Shown piece after piece: positions 35,304 through 45,092 of a DNA stretch of 64,000 nucleotides; position 1 is the stretch's first letter; every line of letters starts with the position of its first letter. Position numbers and translations under genes: made by a program. The notes below the pieces were generated by a model. It was not told the DNA's origin and did not search any database. It was given only the letters and a program-made list of their open reading frames with translations. The DNA comes from Bog-473 sp963744225 (GTDB lineage: Bacteria; Actinomycetota; Acidimicrobiia; Acidimicrobiales; RAAP-2), in contig CAVUSV010000004.1 in the NCBI GenBank assembly GCA_963744225.1, forward strand, positions 1,426,001 through 1,490,000, given 5' to 3'.

Positions 35304-36370
35304 CGGCGACCACAGCAACGGCATGGGTGGTCAGCCGGCTGGGCGCGCCCACGGACGTCCTCGAAATCCAGACTGTGGAGATTGGCGAGCCGGGTGCCAA
35401 CCAGATGAGGATCACTGTGGAGGCGTTTTGCCTCGACTTCAACGACATCGACACCATCCGCGGTCGTTACGGTCTGCTGAAGTTTGAACCCCCGTTCGTT
35501 GTCGGCATGGCGGCGGCCGGCAGGGTCGAGGCGGCCGGCCCGGGGTGTGAGGCGTTGCTTGGCCGTCGTGTCGTCGGCGTGGCCACGGGGGCACAGGGTG
35601 CCTATGCGTCGGCGGCCCTGCTCGACGGAGCGAGTATCCAACAGGTCCCCGAGTGGCTCAGCACGGCCGAGGCAGTAGCGATGTATTTCCCTTACCTGCT
35701 CAGCTACCTCGCGCTGCGCGTCCGAGGACGGGTGGGCCCGGGTGACGTCGTGCTCGTCCATGCTGCGGCTGGAGGCGCCGGGTCCGCTGCCGTCCAACTG
35801 GCCAAGGCGTTCGGTGCGACGGTGATCGCCACGGCAGGAACCGACGACAAGGTTAACTTCTGCCGAACCCTGGGAGCCGACTACGGCGTGAACTACCGCA
35901 ACGAAGACTTCGTCGCCTTCGTTGACGATGTCACCAACGGACGGGGAGTCGACGTGGCATTCGACACCGTCGGTGGCGTGGTGACGACGGAGACGTTTCG
36001 GGTCATGACGTTCAACGGCCGCCACTTGATCATCGGGTTTGCCTCCGGGATCGAAGCGGAGGAGCGTCCGTTGCCGATCCAACCGAGCATCTACGGGAAC
36101 TTTGATCTGGTCGGGGTCTGCTTCGCATTCGTCGACTCGCCCCGGACGACTCGCCCGTTCGGGATGAATTTCCTCTCCACTGGGCAGGGCGTCGATATCT
36201 GGAACCACGTCTTACACCTGGCCCGGGCCGGAACGATTCGACCGGTGATCGGCAGGCAGATTGACTTCGCCGCGGTCCCGGCCGAACTCGAAGCGCTCGA
36301 GCGGCGTGAGACGACCGGTCGTACCGTCGTGCGGACGCCGCCAGGCGAACGCGACCGTTCGGAGAATTGA
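35300..36370 (+). CDS. NADPH:quinone oxidoreductase-like MDR protein
   Basis: A 356-residue zinc-free medium-chain reductase. The GroES-like N-terminus contains FCLDFNDIDTIRGRYGLLKF, and the Rossmann domain has VLVHAAAGGAGSAAVQLAKAFG. DVAFDTVGGVVTTETF is conserved in NADPH:quinone oxidoreductase 2-like proteins. ATG 35300 overlaps the P450 stop (ATGA), so the two are translated together. It may process the P450 product or recycle reductant. Confidence 0.92.
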   Translation: MTATTATAWVVSRLGAPTDVLEIQTVEIGEPGANQMRITVEAFCLDFNDIDTIRGRYGLLKFEPPFVVGMAAAGRVEAAGPGCEALLGRRVVGVATGAQGAYASAALLDGASIQQVPEWLSTAEAVAMYFPYLLSYLALRVRGRVGPGDVVLVHAAAGGAGSAAVQLAKAFGATVIATAGTDDKVNFCRTLGADYGVNYRNEDFVAFVDDVTNGRGVDVAFDTVGGVVTTETFRVMTFNGRHLIIGFASGIEAEERPLPIQPSIYGNFDLVGVCFAFVDSPRTTRPFGMNFLSTGQGVDIWNHVLHLARAGTIRPVIGRQIDFAAVPAELEALERRETTGRTVVRTPPGERDRSEN

Positions 36371-36500
36371 CCACGCGCTGCAGCGGTCAAGCGACTTTCC
36401 CCAGCGATCCGCCTGCGAGCGGTGCAGCTTCAGCAGGTGAGATGCATCAGCATCCCTCGGGAGAAGGCATATGAGCATGGACCGACCGTGTGCGGGCCCG

Positions 36501-37754
36501 TCAGTTTTTGACAGTGATAAAGACGCCCGAACTGAATCCATGCCCGGCAGAGTTGAAGGCCTCAGACAACAAGACATATGAGCCGTTGGGCACCGTCACC
36601 GTGTTCCAAACACACAACCATCCGTAGAGAGTCGGCGTGGCCGTGCAGACCACCGGGGCGGCATAGCCGTAGATGCCGCCGAAAAGCCGGAACTCGACGC
36701 TCGTGGCGTTCGACGCGGAGGCGTCAAGCAAAGTCGATCCCGACAGCGTCGCCCCGTTGGACGGGATGATAACGTTCGTCGTGGGCGGCGTGTTGATGAA
36801 GAGGGGAGCCGACGCACTGTTACTCAGCGGCAGCCCGGCGAGTGTGCCGCCCAGCCGAACATTGACGGTCTCCGGACCCGCCGCAGTGGCTGGGACCGAA
36901 AAGTTCCCCGAGAGACTCGGCGGTGAGAAAGTTCTTGCGTTGTAGGTTGCCGGCGTAACACGGACATTCGATACCACCGGAACCGCAGTGCCATGTGGGT
37001 CCACGAGGGTCACCGTCACCGCCGGAGGCGAACTCGCCCCTCCTCCGAGTGCCGCCTCAAGTTCGGCCAACGTAGACAACCACCAATAGGTCGTCGTTCC
37101 GGGGGCATCACTGACCGACACAGTCTGATTCGGAACCGCCGTCGACGTTGACAGGGCCAGCGTCGGATTCGGAGGGAGCAAGGGGAACCCCGAATATTCG
37201 AAGACTGCACTTCCAGCGGCCACGGGCTTAAAGGTTGTGAGGTCGATCATCGCCACAGCGCAGCCGATCAGTCCGGAATTGGCCTCTTGTTGAGTTGGGG
37301 GACAGCTGGCGTTCGGGTCGAGGGGCTGGAACGTCGGCACGGTCCAAGTGAGATTCAAGTTTCCGGAAAGGTCGGAGATGGGCAAGGCCTCAGACGCAAG
37401 GTCGATCTCCGGGAGAGCTGACAGCAAGGCCAGGAGGCCGGGCAACGAAACAAGCTGACCGGACAGTAGCGGCGCAGCCGCCGGATCGATCCCGAGGAGC
37501 AAACTGGTCCCCACAAACAGGTAGGGGTGCAAGGCGGGCAAACCTGTGCATTTGATGACAATCTTGCTGTCCGCTGACACTCCCGACACAAGCGGGAGTG
37601 AACTTCCGTTAAATGTGCACTGGGGCGCTGGACTGGCCGCCGGGGGAGTGACCGCGGCGTCAGCTGAAGCACCTGCTGAACTCACGAGGGCAATGCTGGC
37701 GAACAGCAGCAGAGACATGGTCACGAAGACTCTGCTGAAACGGACCGGCGACAT
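36501..37754 (-). CDS. Secreted Ig-like-domain protein
   Basis: A 417-residue exported protein. An N-terminal signal peptide (SPVRFSRVFVTMSLLLFASI followed by ALVSSAGASA) has a clear A-x-A cleavage site near residue 30. The body is rich in Pro, Thr, Ser and small residues with several beta-sandwich-like repeats; the last (IPSNGATLSGSTLLDASASN, then VEFRLFGG) resembles bacterial Ig-like domains that follow a PxNGATVSGT pattern. No anchor is visible. ATG 37754 has an AAGGGGGA site. It is divergent from another exported protein and the pair may form a surface system. Confidence 0.8.
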   Translation of the reverse strand: MSPVRFSRVFVTMSLLLFASIALVSSAGASADAAVTPPAASPAPQCTFNGSSLPLVSGVSADSKIVIKCTGLPALHPYLFVGTSLLLGIDPAAAPLLSGQLVSLPGLLALLSALPEIDLASEALPISDLSGNLNLTWTVPTFQPLDPNASCPPTQQEANSGLIGCAVAMIDLTTFKPVAAGSAVFEYSGFPLLPPNPTLALSTSTAVPNQTVSVSDAPGTTTYWWLSTLAELEAALGGGASSPPAVTVTLVDPHGTAVPVVSNVRVTPATYNARTFSPPSLSGNFSVPATAAGPETVNVRLGGTLAGLPLSNSASAPLFINTPPTTNVIIPSNGATLSGSTLLDASASNATSVEFRLFGGIYGYAAPVVCTATPTLYGWLCVWNTVTVPNGSYVLLSEAFNSAGHGFSSGVFITVKN

Positions 37755-37895
37755 GGCATCCCCCTTGATTCGCTGTGACATTTCGCCCTGACGGCGCATC
37801 CCCTGGGTCTTTACCCACTCCTAACCTACGAAAATCCCACGGCCGGAGTCGTTCCTGGCGATTTGTTCGCGCAATCGACACCTGGGGCTCACCGA

Positions 37896-39483
37896 ATGAT
37901 CGCGCGCCGAGGGTTGTTCCGTCACCCACCGTGCATCAGCCTGAGTGCTGTGAGGCAACCTGGGTGTTGGAAGCAAGCCGCGACGCGTCTTCGTTTCGGA
38001 TTTCTCTTGGCACTGGTTGCCGTCGTCGCTTTGTCACTTCCGCCTCTTCCCGCATCGGCCGATCCTGCGGTCACGACCACCTACCTGCATGACAACGCTC
38101 GTGACGGCTTCTCCGCAGGCGAGTCGATCATTACGGCGGCCACGGCACCGGGCCTCGCGCTGCAATGGAGTGCTCATCCCGGGTTCCCGGGTGGGACCAC
38201 CCAGCCGATCGACTCAGGTGGTGTCGTCTACTGGTCCGATTGGCAGGGCACCCTGCATGCCACGAGCGAGACCACGCAAGCCGACCTCTGGACGTATCAA
38301 CTCGGGACCACGCCGTCGTCGTGCGCCGGCAATGTCGGTCCCGACAGCACACCAACGGTGGCAACCGTAAACGGGATCCCCACCGTCTTCGTGGGTGGTG
38401 GCACGGGTCAGTTCCTCGCGCTCAACGCATCGACCGGCACTCTGCTCTGGCAGACCCAACTGGCCTCGTCGTCAGCGGGCTTCGTGTGGGGCTCACCGGC
38501 GCTCTACAACGGCAGTATCTATATCGGCCTGGCCTCCGTAGCTGACTGCCCTCTTGTCGCCGGCAAGCTCTTTCGTATCGACGCCGGGACGGGATCTACG
38601 GCGGCCACGTTCACGGCGGTCCCCGACGGGTGCACGGGGGCCACCATCTGGAGTTCTCCCACGATCGACGAGACCACCGGTGAAGTCTTTGTTTCCACCG
38701 GGAATGGTGACGGTACGTGCGCTCAGCCCGAGCCCTATCAAGAGGCCATGCTCCGTCTCGATCCTGCCACGCTGACCGTACAAGATGCCTGGCAGACTGG
38801 TCCGAATTCCGGTGCCGGCGACGCGGATTTCGGCGCAACGCCGACGCTCTTCACCGCCACGATTGGCGGACAGCACGTGCCCATGGTGGGAGCCATCAAC
38901 AAGAACGGCTACTACTACGCATTTCGACGCGCCAACCTGGCCGCCGGCCCTGTCTGGACCCACTACTTCGCCACGCCCGGCGAGGACTGCGTGCCGTGCG
39001 CACAGGACTTCCTGGCCCCGAGTGCCTGGGACGGGACGCACCTGTTTGTGGGCGGAGATGCGGGGCAGATCAATGGCCAGGCCTGCGCCGGCTCATTGAG
39101 CGCACTCAGCCCGGACACAGGCGCGGCCCGCGTGGCAGGACTGCCTCGACGGCCGGGTCCTCGGTGCGGTCACCTCCGCGCCGGGCATCGTGGAGGTGAA
39201 CGCGGGGGATAAGGCCATGGTCATGGACGGCACCAACGGCCAGAACCTCTTCAGCTACACCGAGCCGTCAGGCAACTACTTCTGGGGGCCGGCGGAGATC
39301 TCCAGCGGAGTCATGTACGTGACGAACCTCGACGGGTACATACTCGCCTTTGCCCCTGGGCCGCCCGTCGCAACCCCCGAAGCCTCCCTGGCGATCCTTC
39401 TTCCTGTTGTCGGGGTAGGGACTGCAGGCAGCGTGTTCGCGTTTCGGCGCCGTCGTGCGAAGGCGCTCCTTGCGAGTGGTTGA
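37896..39483 (+). pseudogene. Exported PQQ-type beta-propeller protein with sorting-like tail, frameshifted
   Basis: A protein of about 528 residues after correcting one extra base near 39128. It has a signal sequence (LRFGFLLALVAVVALSLPPL ending ASA) and repeated propeller blades (VVYWSDWQGTLHATSETT; GQFLALNASTGTLLWQTQLA; EVFVSTGNGDG), like PQQ-domain proteins. After the shift the last blade continues with LDGYILAFAPG. The C-terminus is PEASLAILLPVVGVG followed by a hydrophobic stretch and RRRRAK, a tripartite motif-helix-basic tail like surface-sorting signals. Cys residues are frequent. The shift lies in CCCGCGTGGCAGG. Confidence 0.75.
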
Positions 39484-39754
39484 GCGCGCCGCTGACAGAC
39501 AAATGACTCTGGCGGCGAGCAGAGTCCATCGCCAGCCGGGCTTGAGCGCGCTCCAGCGTCGAACAAGTGGCCAATGAAAGGCCACGACTCGCCGGGCCAG
39601 AGCGCCTCGCGCTGAGTGCCGTCTGCCGCCGAGCGGAGCGTCTGCCCGATCTGGTCGACCCCAACGACGAGGGACCACGCGAGACCTGATTCGGTGTCGT
39701 CACACGGCTGCGGGACGCACCAGTCGAGCAGAGCGTCACGGCTCGATGCCTAAT
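39484..39754. other. Intergenic region before the cNMP-binding gene
   Basis: No gene-like frame was recognised between the beta-propeller gene and the palindromic promoter at 39755. Confidence 0.4.
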
Positions 39755-39769
39755 ATCGTATAATACGAT
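39755..39769. promoter_or_regulatory. ATCGTATAATACGAT palindrome with embedded TATAAT
   Basis: A perfect 7-bp-arm palindrome around one A. TATAAT at 39759-39764 is a consensus -10 box and lies inside it. The GTnnnnnAC-type symmetry resembles GntR-class operators, so a regulator bound here would block the promoter of the gene at 39850. Confidence 0.6.
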
Positions 39770-39849
39770 CTAAGGTATCTCTTCTAGCTGCTTGACAGAT
39801 GTCTATCGCAACCGCCACTCTGGAAGAGGGAAGAGCAAAAGGAGTCACT

Positions 39850-40263
39850 ATGCGCCTGATCAGAGATGACTTACGCGACCTGCCCCTGTTCGCAGATGCG
39901 AGCCGGTCGGAGCTGGCCGCCATCAGTCGCCTGTTGACGGAGCTGCATGTTCCGTCTGGGAGGGTGCTCGTGCACGAGGGTGCCCGCGGGGACGAGTTCA
40001 TGATCTTGGTCGAAGGCGAAGCCGTCGTCAGCCAGGGTGGGCACCCAATTGCCACCTTGGGGCGGGGCGACCTCGTTGGAGAGATGGCATTGCTGCAAGA
40101 ACGCGGCCGGGGGCGCAGGAACGCGACGGTGACCACCGTGACCGACACCGTCCTCTTCGCCGGAACGCCGAGCGAGTTCCGGCAGATTCTGGAGGTGGCG
40201 CCCTCTGTCGCCGAGAAGGTGCGGCAGACGGTCGCAGCCCGGATCACGCCCCGCGCCGCTTGA
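39850..40263 (+). CDS. Cyclic nucleotide-binding domain protein
   Basis: A 137-residue stand-alone cNMP-binding domain. The beta-roll includes LLTELHVPSGRVLVHEGARG, DEFMILVEGEAVV and the phosphate-binding cassette GDLVGEMALLQERGRGRRNAT, where GEMAL is the usual GE(M/L)AL motif and an Arg near its end contacts the cyclic phosphate. There is no DNA-binding or catalytic domain, so it is not a CRP protein. ATG 39850 follows AAAAGGAG; an upstream ATG at 39799 is possible. Partner unknown. Confidence 0.88.
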   Translation: MRLIRDDLRDLPLFADASRSELAAISRLLTELHVPSGRVLVHEGARGDEFMILVEGEAVVSQGGHPIATLGRGDLVGEMALLQERGRGRRNATVTTVTDTVLFAGTPSEFRQILEVAPSVAEKVRQTVAARITPRAA

Positions 40264-40321
40264 CCTCGGAAGTCGGCGCCTGACGCTTTGCGTCGGGGGC
40301 ATTTCCCGTGTCCGTCCCCCG

Positions 40322-40681
40322 TTAGAACCGAGGGACAGAACTCGGTGGGCACAGGACGCACGTGCGAGCCGCCGGTCGTGCTGTCAGACGTTCGGGCGGG
40401 ATCGCGGCTCCACACCGCTGACACACGCCAAAAGTGTCGTCCGTGATCCGGCCCAGCGCTCCATCAAGTTCCGCAAGATACGCACATGCCTGGTCCAGCA
40501 GTCCAGAAACGCGCGCCCGCTCAAAGGCGATGGTCGATCCCTCTGGGTCGTGCTCGTCGTCAGTAGTGCCGTCAACCGAACCCGCAACGATGTCATTGAC
40601 TTCAGCCTTCAGCGCCTCAATGCGAGCAAGGGTGGTTTGCTTCTCCGCGTCGAGAAGGCGTTGCATTCCGGACGGGGCCAT
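40322..40681 (-). CDS. DksA/TraR family zinc-finger protein
   Basis: A 119-residue protein: a coiled-coil N-terminal half (AEKQTTLARIEALKAEVNDI...) and a C-terminal C4 zinc finger CQRCGAAIPPERLTARPAAR followed by TCVLC. The spacing CxxC-17-CxxC is that of DksA/TraR. DksA proteins insert the coiled coil into the RNA polymerase secondary channel. The tip residues differ from E. coli DksA, so ppGpp synergy cannot be assumed. Single leftward gene. Confidence 0.87.
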   Translation of the reverse strand: MAPSGMQRLLDAEKQTTLARIEALKAEVNDIVAGSVDGTTDDEHDPEGSTIAFERARVSGLLDQACAYLAELDGALGRITDDTFGVCQRCGAAIPPERLTARPAARTCVLCPPSSVPRF

Positions 40682-40855
40682 CGCTCAATTCGTACCGCAC
40701 TTGGCTGCGGATGCGCTCACCTGCTCAAGCAGCAGGAACCGGAATTCTCACATCCGTGGCTTCGGGGTTCAGCGGCCCCGAAAGGCACAGAGTCGCAGTG
40801 CAGGACCGGGCTTGAGCGGCAGCCCTCTGCCAGCAGGTCAAAGGATCTCGCCGAG

Positions 40856-41884
40856 CTACGGAGTTTTCTCATCATGCCCACCGAATTCAGACCTCATGGC
40901 GGAGAGCAGCTTGTTCGCAAATGTGGCTTCTCCCTGCGCGACCAGGCGGCCGAAGAGCGCCGTCGACAGCACCGACGCCGGGGCCCCGGATTCGACCGCC
41001 GCCAGAACCGTCCAGCGACCTTCTCCCGAATCTGACACCCTGCCCGTGAACTCTTCGAGTTGGGGAGAGCGAGCAAGTGCGTCAGCCGTGAGGTCAAGCA
41101 GCCAGGAGGCCACCACCGATCCGCGCCGCCACACTTCGGCCACGTCGGTCAGGTTGATGTCGTACTGATAGGCCCAAGGATCCCGGAGCGGAGATGTCTC
41201 TGCGTCCACCTCGCCCACTTTCGAGCCCGCATTCGCATGGGCGAGGATGTTCAGCCCCTCGGCGTAGGACGCCATGATGCCGTATTCGACCCCGTTGTGA
41301 ACCATCTTGACGAAGTGGCCCGCTCCGTGGGGTCCGCAATGGAGGTAGCCATTCTGGGCCGTCCCGTCCGCGTTCGACCGGCTCGGAGTGGCCGGCGCAG
41401 CTGCCTCACCGGGGGCGATCGTCTTGAACAGCGGGTCCAGATGCTTCACGGTCTCCGCTTCACCGCCAATCATCAGGCAGTATCCCCGCTCCAGACCGAA
41501 GACCCCCCCGCTCGTGCCGACATCGACGTACTTGAGGCCAGAATCGGCCAGCTGTCGCGCTCGGACGATGTCATCGCGGTAGTACGAGTTGCCGCCGTCG
41601 ATGATGATGTCGCCCGGCTCGAGCAGCGAGCTCAGCTGGTCAACAGTGGACTGCACGGCGGCGGCCGGAACCATGATCCATGCAATCCGAGGCCTTTCGA
41701 GCTTGGCGACGAACTCCTCGGGGGTCGTCGCGCCGTCGGCCCCCTCGCCCTGGAGCTCTGTGACGCGAGCAGGACTTCGGTTGTAGACGACACAGCGATG
41801 TCCGTCGCGCATGAGCCGCCGAACGAGATTTGCTCCCATGCGACCGAGCCCGATCATCCCCATCTGCATCGGCTCTCTTGTCAT
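40856..41884 (-). CDS. gnd: 6-phosphogluconate dehydrogenase, decarboxylating (NAD-type, GntZ-like)
   Basis: A 342-residue short-form 6PGDH. The cofactor motif is MGMIGLGRMGANLVRRLM. VVYNRSPARV carries an Asn-Arg-Ser after strand 2, compatible with NADP or NAD. IIDGGNSYYRDD and YVDVGTSGGVFGLERGYCLM bind substrate. The catalytic KMVHNGVEYGIMASYAEG contains the Lys and Asn. The protein is shorter than the 470-residue classical enzyme, typical of the YqeC/GntZ-like group. It oxidises 6-phosphogluconate to ribulose 5-phosphate and CO2. ATG 41884 was chosen over 41905. Confidence 0.92.
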   Translation of the reverse strand: MTREPMQMGMIGLGRMGANLVRRLMRDGHRCVVYNRSPARVTELQGEGADGATTPEEFVAKLERPRIAWIMVPAAAVQSTVDQLSSLLEPGDIIIDGGNSYYRDDIVRARQLADSGLKYVDVGTSGGVFGLERGYCLMIGGEAETVKHLDPLFKTIAPGEAAAPATPSRSNADGTAQNGYLHCGPHGAGHFVKMVHNGVEYGIMASYAEGLNILAHANAGSKVGEVDAETSPLRDPWAYQYDINLTDVAEVWRRGSVVASWLLDLTADALARSPQLEEFTGRVSDSGEGRWTVLAAVESGAPASVLSTALFGRLVAQGEATFANKLLSAMRSEFGGHDEKTP

Positions 41885-41972
41885 GGTGTGACGCCCAGCG
41901 ACCATGGGACCCGAGACGTCCGCCTCGGCTTGCCCGCGGCCGAAGGCAGCTCACGGGCTGGCACGCCCCGTG

Positions 41973-42836
41973 TCACCGCCGTGATCGGTTCATCGTCGCC
42001 ACCTCGTCGGCACTGAGCGACAGGCCGGCGGCGGCGATGTTCTCCTCCAGGTGGCCCAGCGAGCCTGTACCGGGAATCGGGAGTACCGAGGGCGAACACG
42101 CCAGGAGCCACGCGAGAACAACTTGTCTCGGCGTGGCCCCGTGGCGGGTCGCGATTTCGGCCACCGCTGCGTTGTGCTCGATATCCAAAATGGGCGCCCA
42201 CGGGAGGAACACCATCTCCTCCTGGTCGCAGAGATCGATCATCGACTCCGAGCTCCGATCGGCGACGTTGAAGCGGTTCTGCACGGAGACCACGGGTGTG
42301 AGGGCTTGGGCCCGTCGCAGCTGCGTCTCGGTGACGTTGCACACGCCGATATGGCGGATCTTGCCCTGGTTCTTCAGCTCCACGAGCGCGCCAATGGAGT
42401 CTTCGATGGGTACCGACGGATCGGGCCGATGGAACTGGTACAGCGGGATCTGATCCACCTTGAGCCTCCGCAGACTTCCCTCGCATGCTTCTCGGAGGTG
42501 TTCGGGCCTGCCATCGACGGGCCACTGATTCGGACCCGTGCGCAGCAGTCCGCCTTTCGTCGCGATGACGAGGTCATCGGGATAGGGCAGGAGCGCCTCA
42601 CAGATGAGGTCTTCACTCACCTCAGGCCCGTACGAGTCGGCGGTATCGATGAAGTTGACCTCGAGCTCGACAGCATGGCGGAGGACGGCCTTCGCTTGCT
42701 CGCGATCAGGTGGATCTCCCCAGATTCCCACGCCCGTGATGCGCATGGCGCCATACCCGAGTCGGTTGACGGTCAAATCACCACCGATGCCGATTGTCCC
42801 GGCGGCGGCCGCTGTGATCGAAACAGTCTCGCTCAC
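41973..42836 (-). CDS. Aldo/keto reductase
   Basis: A 287-residue AKR with NFIDTADSYGP (Asp, Tyr), LVIATKGG (Lys) and LYQFHRPDP (His), the full catalytic tetrad. VLPIPGTGSLGHLEEN contributes to NADPH binding. It is shorter than the enzyme at 5990 and of a different subgroup (YdbC/AKR-like). It lies 88 bp upstream of the 6PGDH gene on the same strand and may be cotranscribed. Substrate unknown. Confidence 0.92.
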   Translation of the reverse strand: MSETVSITAAAAGTIGIGGDLTVNRLGYGAMRITGVGIWGDPPDREQAKAVLRHAVELEVNFIDTADSYGPEVSEDLICEALLPYPDDLVIATKGGLLRTGPNQWPVDGRPEHLREACEGSLRRLKVDQIPLYQFHRPDPSVPIEDSIGALVELKNQGKIRHIGVCNVTETQLRRAQALTPVVSVQNRFNVADRSSESMIDLCDQEEMVFLPWAPILDIEHNAAVAEIATRHGATPRQVVLAWLLACSPSVLPIPGTGSLGHLEENIAAAGLSLSADEVATMNRSRR

Positions 42837-43025
42837 CTTTAACTCCTTTCACCCGAACTCCATGTACCTTCCCCGGTCCCCCTCATTTGATGCTTTCGCG
42901 TGCCGGCGATGCCGTGACACGTTCCGGTTGCGTCACGTCGTCGCGAGTCCACTCCTCCTCCTTGCTCGGTGCGGCGCGCTGCCTCATGGGGTGGGTTCTT
43001 CGTTGACCGGGCCGGCGGAAGGATG

Positions 43026-43041
43026 CTAAGCAAGTGCTCAG
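43026..43041. promoter_or_regulatory. TetR-type operator upstream of P450
   Basis: CTAAGCAAGTGCTCAG is a palindrome with arms CTAAGCA/TGCTCAG (one mismatch) around AG. It ends 26 bp before the P450 GTG start. The operon encodes a TetR protein at 45093, the likely ligand. Confidence 0.6.
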
Positions 43042-43066
43042 CATTTTGAGCCTGATTGGAGCTGCC

Positions 43067-44348
43067 GTGCCGAGCTATGACTCGATTGACTTCTTCTCCG
43101 ACCAGTCGCTGGTGGAGGACCCGTATCCGTACTTCGACCATCTGCGGTCGCAGTGCCCGGTGCTTCCGACCGCCCACCACGGCGTGGTCGCCGTCTCGGG
43201 CTACGACGAGGCGATGGCGATCTATCTCGATCCCGAGACGTTCTCGTCGTGCAACTCGGTCATCGGTCCGTTTGCGTCCTTCCCGGTGCCTCTGGAGGGC
43301 GATGACGTCGGGGAGATCATCGACCGCTACCGAGATCAGCTCCCGATGAACGAACACATGGTGACCATGGATCCGCCGATGCACACGCAGGAGCGCACGC
43401 TGATCATGCGGTTGCTCACACCGAAGCGACTCAAGGAGAACGAGGAGTTCATGTGGCGCCTGGCCGATCGTCAGATCGACGAGTTCATCGGGGACGGCCA
43501 CTGCGAGTTCATTGCGGCCTACAGCCAGCCGTTTGCCATGCTCGTGGTCGCCGATGTCCTCGGGGTGCCCGAAGCCGACCACGAGCGGTTCCGCCAGGGC
43601 TTCGGGCTGAGCGGCAATCCCGGTGAGATCGGGGGTGATGCGGACATCGGCCTGAATGCCCTCGGATGGCTCGACGACGTGTTCGCGAGGTACGTCGAGG
43701 ACCGCCGCCGTGAGCCTCGCAACGACGTGTTGCACGCGACTGGCCCAGGGGACGTACCCCGACGGGACCACACCCGAGGTGACCGCGGTCGTGCGGACGG
43801 CGACATTCCTTTTCGCGGCCGGGCAGGAGACAACCGCCCGCCTGCTCGCGGTCGGCCTGAAGTACTTGGCCGAGTACCCCGAGCTCCAGGACGAGCTTCG
43901 GGCGCACCCCGAGCGAATCCCAGACTTCATCGAGGAGGCGCTGCGGATCGAGAGCCCGGTGAAGTCGGACTTCCGCCTGGCCCGGCGTTCGACCACGGTC
44001 GCTGGGGTCGAGATTGACGCCGGGACGCCGGTGATGCTGTTGAACGGCGCCGCGAACCGCGACCCACGGCATTTCGAGCGCCCTGGCGAGTTCCGACTCG
44101 ACCGGGCCAACGCCAAGGCCCACCTCGCCTTCGGACGGGGCGTCCACTCCTGTCCCGGGGGCCCCTTGGCCCGGGCGGAGGGGCGTGTCAGCATCGAGCG
44201 CATTCTCGACCGCATCCGCGACATCCGGCTCTCCGAGGAGCTCCACGGCCCGCCGTCAGCCCGCCACTTCGAGTACGAGCCGACCTGGGTTCTCCGCGGC
44301 CTGCACAAGCTGCACATCGAGTTCACGCCGGCCGGAGCGTCGCGGTGA
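43067..44348 (+). pseudogene. Cytochrome P450, frameshifted
   Basis: A 426-residue P450 when one extra C near 43733 is removed. The first frame (GTG 43067 behind GGAG) runs from PSYDSIDFFSDQSLVEDPYP to RRREPRNDVL. The second continues TRLAQGTYPDGTTPEV with the I-helix FAAGQETTARLL, the K-helix region FIEEALRIESP and the heme loop LAFGRGVHSCPGGPLARAEG with the axial Cys. It resembles actinobacterial CYPs acting on small cyclic substrates. Its stop overlaps the SDR start (GTGA). A TetR-type operator lies just upstream. Confidence 0.85.
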
Positions 44349-45090
44349 GGGGCCGCGTGGCCGTGGTAACCGGTGCGGCTTCCGGCATCGGCTTGGGCAT
44401 CGCCCGTCAACTGGCGGCAGACGGCCACGCCGTGGCGTTGCTCGACCTCGACGGCCACGGCGTCCGGGAGGCCGCGGCCGACCTCTCGAAAGGGGGGAGC
44501 GCTGTCGTGGCCCGCGAGGTCGATGTGGCCGACCGGGGTTCCGTGGAGCAGGCGTTCTCGGCCGTTCACGAAGAATGGGGCCCGTCACCATCGTGGTGAC
44601 CAGCGCGGGTATCGAGTCCTTCGACTCCGTGCTCGACATCACGGCGGAAAAGTGGGACCGGGTTCTGGCGGTGAACCTGACGGGAACGTTCACGTGCATG
44701 CAGTCTGGGGTAGCGGACATGATCGCGGCCGGCTGGGGTCGCATCGTGACGATCTCGTCCTCCAGCGCCCAGTCCGGGGCGCCCAACATGGCGCACTACG
44801 TGGCGTCGAAAGGCGGGGTCATCGGGCTGACCAAGGCGTTGGCCCGCGAGCTGGCGGGCCACGGCATCACCGTCAACACCATTCCGCCGACGATCGTCGA
44901 CACGCCGATGGCCCGAAATGCCGAGGCCGCCGGGGACGTCCCGAGCGTCGACACGATGGGGAAGATGGTCCCCCTCGGCCGGGCCGGGACCCCGGGGGAC
45001 ATAGCGGCCGCATGTTCGTTCTTGTGTTCCGAGCAGGCCGGCTATATCACCGGCCAGGTGATTGGCGTCAACGGAGGGATGTACATCTGA
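44345..45090 (+). pseudogene. SDR family oxidoreductase, frameshifted
   Basis: A 248-residue classical SDR once a missing base in GGGGCCC near 44580 is supplied. The first frame has TGAASGIGLGIARQL and ends at EEWGP. The second continues TIVVTSAGIESFDS (TSAG in place of NNAG), then ISSSSAQSG and the catalytic YVASKGG, ending IGVNGGMYI. GTG 44345 overlaps the P450 stop, so P450 and SDR are coupled: the SDR may oxidise the alcohol made by the P450. Confidence 0.83.
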
Positions 45091-45092
45091 CG

